Below, piece after piece: positions 6,220-7,648 of a DNA stretch of 7,648 bases. Source of the DNA: Bacillota bacterium (GTDB lineage: Bacteria; Bacillota; Clostridia; Peptostreptococcales; Anaerovoracaceae); contig JAAWDW010000045.1 in the NCBI GenBank assembly GCA_022793975.1, positions 1 through 7,648 of the forward strand. Direction: 5' to 3'. The notes beneath the pieces are model-generated. The model did no database searches and was not told the origin of the DNA. It saw only the letters and a list, made by a program, of their open reading frames with translations. Position 1 is the first letter of the stretch. Each line of letters starts with the position of its first letter. Both the position numbers and the translations under genes were made by a program.

Positions 6220-6597
6220 AGTGTTTGCTCCTTTCGTTTTTACAGCCGCGTTTTGAGCTGTATGTTCTGTTCTTCTGCAAAATTTGTGACAATAATCGGA
6301 AGCCGTACCGTCGCAGAGTTTATAATGTCCGCCGGAAATCACGAGATTTTTGCCGTTGACTATGCTGTCCGCAATCTTTTCGCGTGCACTTTCATAAATT
6401 TCCGTTACGGTTGTCCGCGATATATCCATCTGCTTTGCGCATTGCTCGTGAGTAAGCTTGTCAAGATCAATAAGGCGGATCACTTCATATTCGTCAACAG
6501 TAAGGATGATTTTACCGCTGCAGGCTATTCCGCCGGGAGTAAAACTGTCGTAAGCCGGTTCTGAACATATTCTTCTGCATTTACTCGGTCTTGCCAT
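5758..6597 (-). CDS. DUF134 DNA-binding domain fused to NifX/NifB-like domain with His/Cys-rich tail
   Basis: This 279-residue protein joins two domains often seen as separate proteins. Residues 1-90 are DUF134: MARPSKCRRICSEP, TPGG, then a sigma-region-4-like helix-turn-helix (LTVDEYEVIRLIDLDKLTHE and QMDISRTTVTEIYESAREKIADSIVNGK). A short linker has more cysteines (Cys95, Cys103, Cys107) that, with Cys7 and Cys11, could bind metal or an Fe-S cluster. Residues 127-225 are the Nitro_FeMo-Co (NifX/NifB C-terminal) fold: MRIAVTYENGEIFQHFGHTEQF and ADVIICGGIGGGAQSALAEAGIKLYGGV. Residues 231-279 hold 13 His and 6 Cys, an obvious metal-binding tail. The ATG at 6595-6597 is preceded by GAGGG at a good distance. 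A strong promoter lies upstream and the YgjP-like gene follows. Inferred role: metal- or cluster-responsive regulator or carrier; no nitrogenase genes are in view. Confidence 0.88.
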   Translation of the reverse strand: MARPSKCRRICSEPAYDSFTPGGIACSGKIILTVDEYEVIRLIDLDKLTHEQCAKQMDISRTTVTEIYESAREKIADSIVNGKNLVISGGHYKLCDGTASDYCHKFCRRTEHTAQNAAVKTKGANTMRIAVTYENGEIFQHFGHTEQFKIYDVTDGKITNEKIIDTNGSGHGALAGLLSEIGADVIICGGIGGGAQSALAEAGIKLYGGVSGKADEAVKALLADTLDYNPDVHCDHHDHAHGANDHDCGSHGHSCHSHGEGGNCSEDKHGCAGNGGHCH

Positions 6598-6664
6598 ATT
6601 AGTGCCCTCTTTTTCTTTGTTACTATAATTTTTATCTAATTGGTTTCCGTCATATGTCGAAAAT

Positions 6665-6693
6665 ATTATACCCTTATTTAAAGAATAAATCAA
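6665..6693 (-). promoter_or_regulatory. Strong sigma-A promoter for the DUF134-NifX / YgjP operon
   Basis: On the minus strand TTGATT (6688-6693) is followed after exactly 17 bases by a perfect TATAAT (6665-6670). Transcription would start near 6658, giving a leader of about 60 bases. Just downstream, at about 6647-6658, lies the imperfect dyad CG-n-CATATG-n-CG, a possible operator position. Confidence 0.75.
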
Positions 6694-6732
6694 TATTACA
6701 GCAGAAAATATTTTAATTTTATTTTTCGATGT

Positions 6733-6760
6733 TTGCGCTGACAAAATAATTATGTATAAT
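6733..6760 (+). promoter_or_regulatory. Predicted promoter for the cysteine peptidase gene
   Basis: TTGCGC (6733-6738), 16 bases, then a perfect TATAAT (6755-6760). An alternative pairing, CTGACA (6738-6743) with TATATA (6763-6768), has 19-base spacing and is less likely. It is divergent from the operon promoter at 6665-6693, with about 40 bases between the two -35 elements, so the two units could share a regulator. Confidence 0.5.
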
Positions 6761-6810
6761 TGTATATATCTTTATTCAAAAATTTGGCACATTTAAGATA
6801 GGAGCAAAAT

Positions 6811-7648
6811 ATGATTAAGAGACAATTAAGCAAATTTTTATGTGTTTTTCAAGCATTTTGTATAATTACCGCAGCAATACCGGCGGCAGCAGCGGAAGAA
6901 GTATTGATTGATCAAACTTCTAAGGCAGTTCAGTCTTTAAGCATTTCAGTACCTTCATTTTCGCAAATTTTTGAAGGATATCAGCAGCCCGAAGCAAAAC
7001 CTGTAATTCTCAGGAACACAGGCGAATCATACATTTACGGTAAAGTTAATATGTCATTAAGCGGTGATTATTTTGAGCTTACGCAGCCAAGCGGCAATAT
7101 AGCCCTTGCTCCCGGAGCTGAGACGGATAGCAGAAATTATACAGTTGCTCCTAAAACAGGACTTGCTGCAGGTGAATATACAAGTATTATTACCGTTACT
7201 TACAGTAATGAAAAAATAGGAGAGGCCGTTATTTCATTTACGGTAAAACCCGCGGATGAAGAATGGCAGGAACCGGATCCGAATATACCTGATGCAAAAG
7301 CTCCGCAAAGTCTTGCGGAACTGCAAAATACAAATCCTTCAGAAGTCGCAAAATTGCCGCGTTTTGATAGCAGAAATTACGGTATTGTTCCGCCTGTCAA
7401 GGATCAGGGCAGTTCGAATATCTGTTGGTGCTATGCGCCTATTACCGCATCTGAAATTTCAATTCACAGAAGCGGAATAGATACTAACGCAAATACAGAG
7501 AATCTTAGATTGTCTCCCGAAGCTTTGGCGCGTGCGCGTCACAGCCGCGGTGCAGATCCGCTCGGCAACACCAAAGGCGAGAATACCGGACTTGATTGGT
7601 ATTCTTCTTCTGGCAATATTGACTATACACCTACCCTTCTTTCACAAT
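6811..7648 (+). CDS. Exported C1A (papain-like) cysteine peptidase, N-terminal part (runs off the right edge)
   Basis: The open frame runs 279 codons to the window end without a stop. Residues 1-28 form a signal peptide (basic MIKRQLSK, hydrophobic core, cleavage probably after the Ala run near 25-28). Residues about 43-146 resemble an Ig-like/BACON-type beta-sandwich: VPSFSQIFEGYQQPEAKPVILRN-type start, a central LAPGAE, GLAAGEYTSIITVTY and ISFTV. A Pro-rich linker leads to the peptidase, which begins FDSRNYGIVPPVKDQGSS and continues NICWCYAPITASEI. Gln199 is the oxyanion-hole residue and Cys205 the nucleophile. The usual motif is QGxCGSCWAFA; here the first cysteine is Ser202 and an extra Cys207 follows the Trp. 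The catalytic His and Asn lie beyond the edge. AGGAG (6800-6804) 6 bases before the ATG fixes the start. It probably acts on the cell surface or outside the cell; substrate unknown. Confidence 0.88.
   Translation, partial: MIKRQLSKFLCVFQAFCIITAAIPAAAAEEVLIDQTSKAVQSLSISVPSFSQIFEGYQQPEAKPVILRNTGESYIYGKVNMSLSGDYFELTQPSGNIALAPGAETDSRNYTVAPKTGLAAGEYTSIITVTYSNEKIGEAVISFTVKPADEEWQEPDPNIPDAKAPQSLAELQNTNPSEVAKLPRFDSRNYGIVPPVKDQGSSNICWCYAPITASEISIHRSGIDTNANTENLRLSPEALARARHSRGADPLGNTKGENTGLDWYSSSGNIDYTPTLLSQ

Noticed and set aside
5674..6564. A 296-codon plus-strand open frame opposite the NifX-like and YgjP-like genes
   Set aside because: It is the complement of two genes with clear domain motifs, has no ribosome site, and its product looks like low-complexity hydrophobic sequence without a known motif.
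6598..6744. Longer start for the DUF134-NifX gene
   Set aside because: It would translate through the strong TATAAT promoter; MARPSKCRR is the usual DUF134 start and has a ribosome site.
7256..7480. Small plus-strand frame inside the cysteine peptidase gene
   Set aside because: It is a shifted frame within a gene with a clear signal peptide and peptidase motif, and lacks a ribosome site.

Overview
The window looks like chromosomal DNA from a low-GC, anaerobic Firmicute, most likely a Clostridia-type organism. This rests on AT-rich intergenic DNA, strong AGGAGG-type ribosome sites, an oxygen-sensitive class III ribonucleotide reductase, a lipoprotein and a secreted papain-like protease with Gram-positive-style export signals. 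The species cannot be named from the sequence. No mobile element, CRISPR array, tRNA or rRNA was seen.

Layout. (1) Positions 1-2687, minus strand: nrdD followed by the start of nrdG, which runs off the left edge. Together they encode the glycyl-radical ribonucleotide reductase and its radical-SAM activase. A sigma-A-like promoter overlaps one of two NrdR-box-like sites upstream of nrdD. (2) Positions 2688-2971: an AT-rich divergent intergenic region with a perfect 24-bp dyad and an extended -10 promoter. (3) Positions 2972-4405, plus strand: a lipoprotein that aligns along its length with aminoacyl-histidine dipeptidase (PepD, family M20C) but has lost most metal-binding and catalytic residues. 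It ends at a strong, probably bidirectional, terminator. (4) Positions 4471-4968, minus strand: a small nitroreductase converging on that terminator. (5) Positions 5067-6693, minus strand: a two-gene operon from a strong promoter. The first gene fuses a DUF134 DNA-binding domain to a NifX/NifB-like FeMo-cofactor domain with a His/Cys-rich tail, and it carries an internal ribosome site and ATG that would yield the NifX part alone. The second is a YgjP/DUF45 zinc metallopeptidase. (6) Positions 6733-7648, plus strand: a divergent promoter and the 5' part of an exported C1A (papain-like) cysteine peptidase with an N-terminal beta-sandwich domain, cut by the right edge.

How the genes relate. nrdD and nrdG form one functional unit for anaerobic dNTP supply, probably under NrdR control. 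The DUF134-NifX protein looks like a metal- or Fe-S-linked regulator/carrier; its role is unknown. The other genes show no clear shared pathway. The observations most worth following are the catalytically dead PepD-like lipoprotein and the gene-within-a-gene arrangement of the DUF134-NifX fusion. I saw no clear evidence of a multi-gene defence or other novel system.
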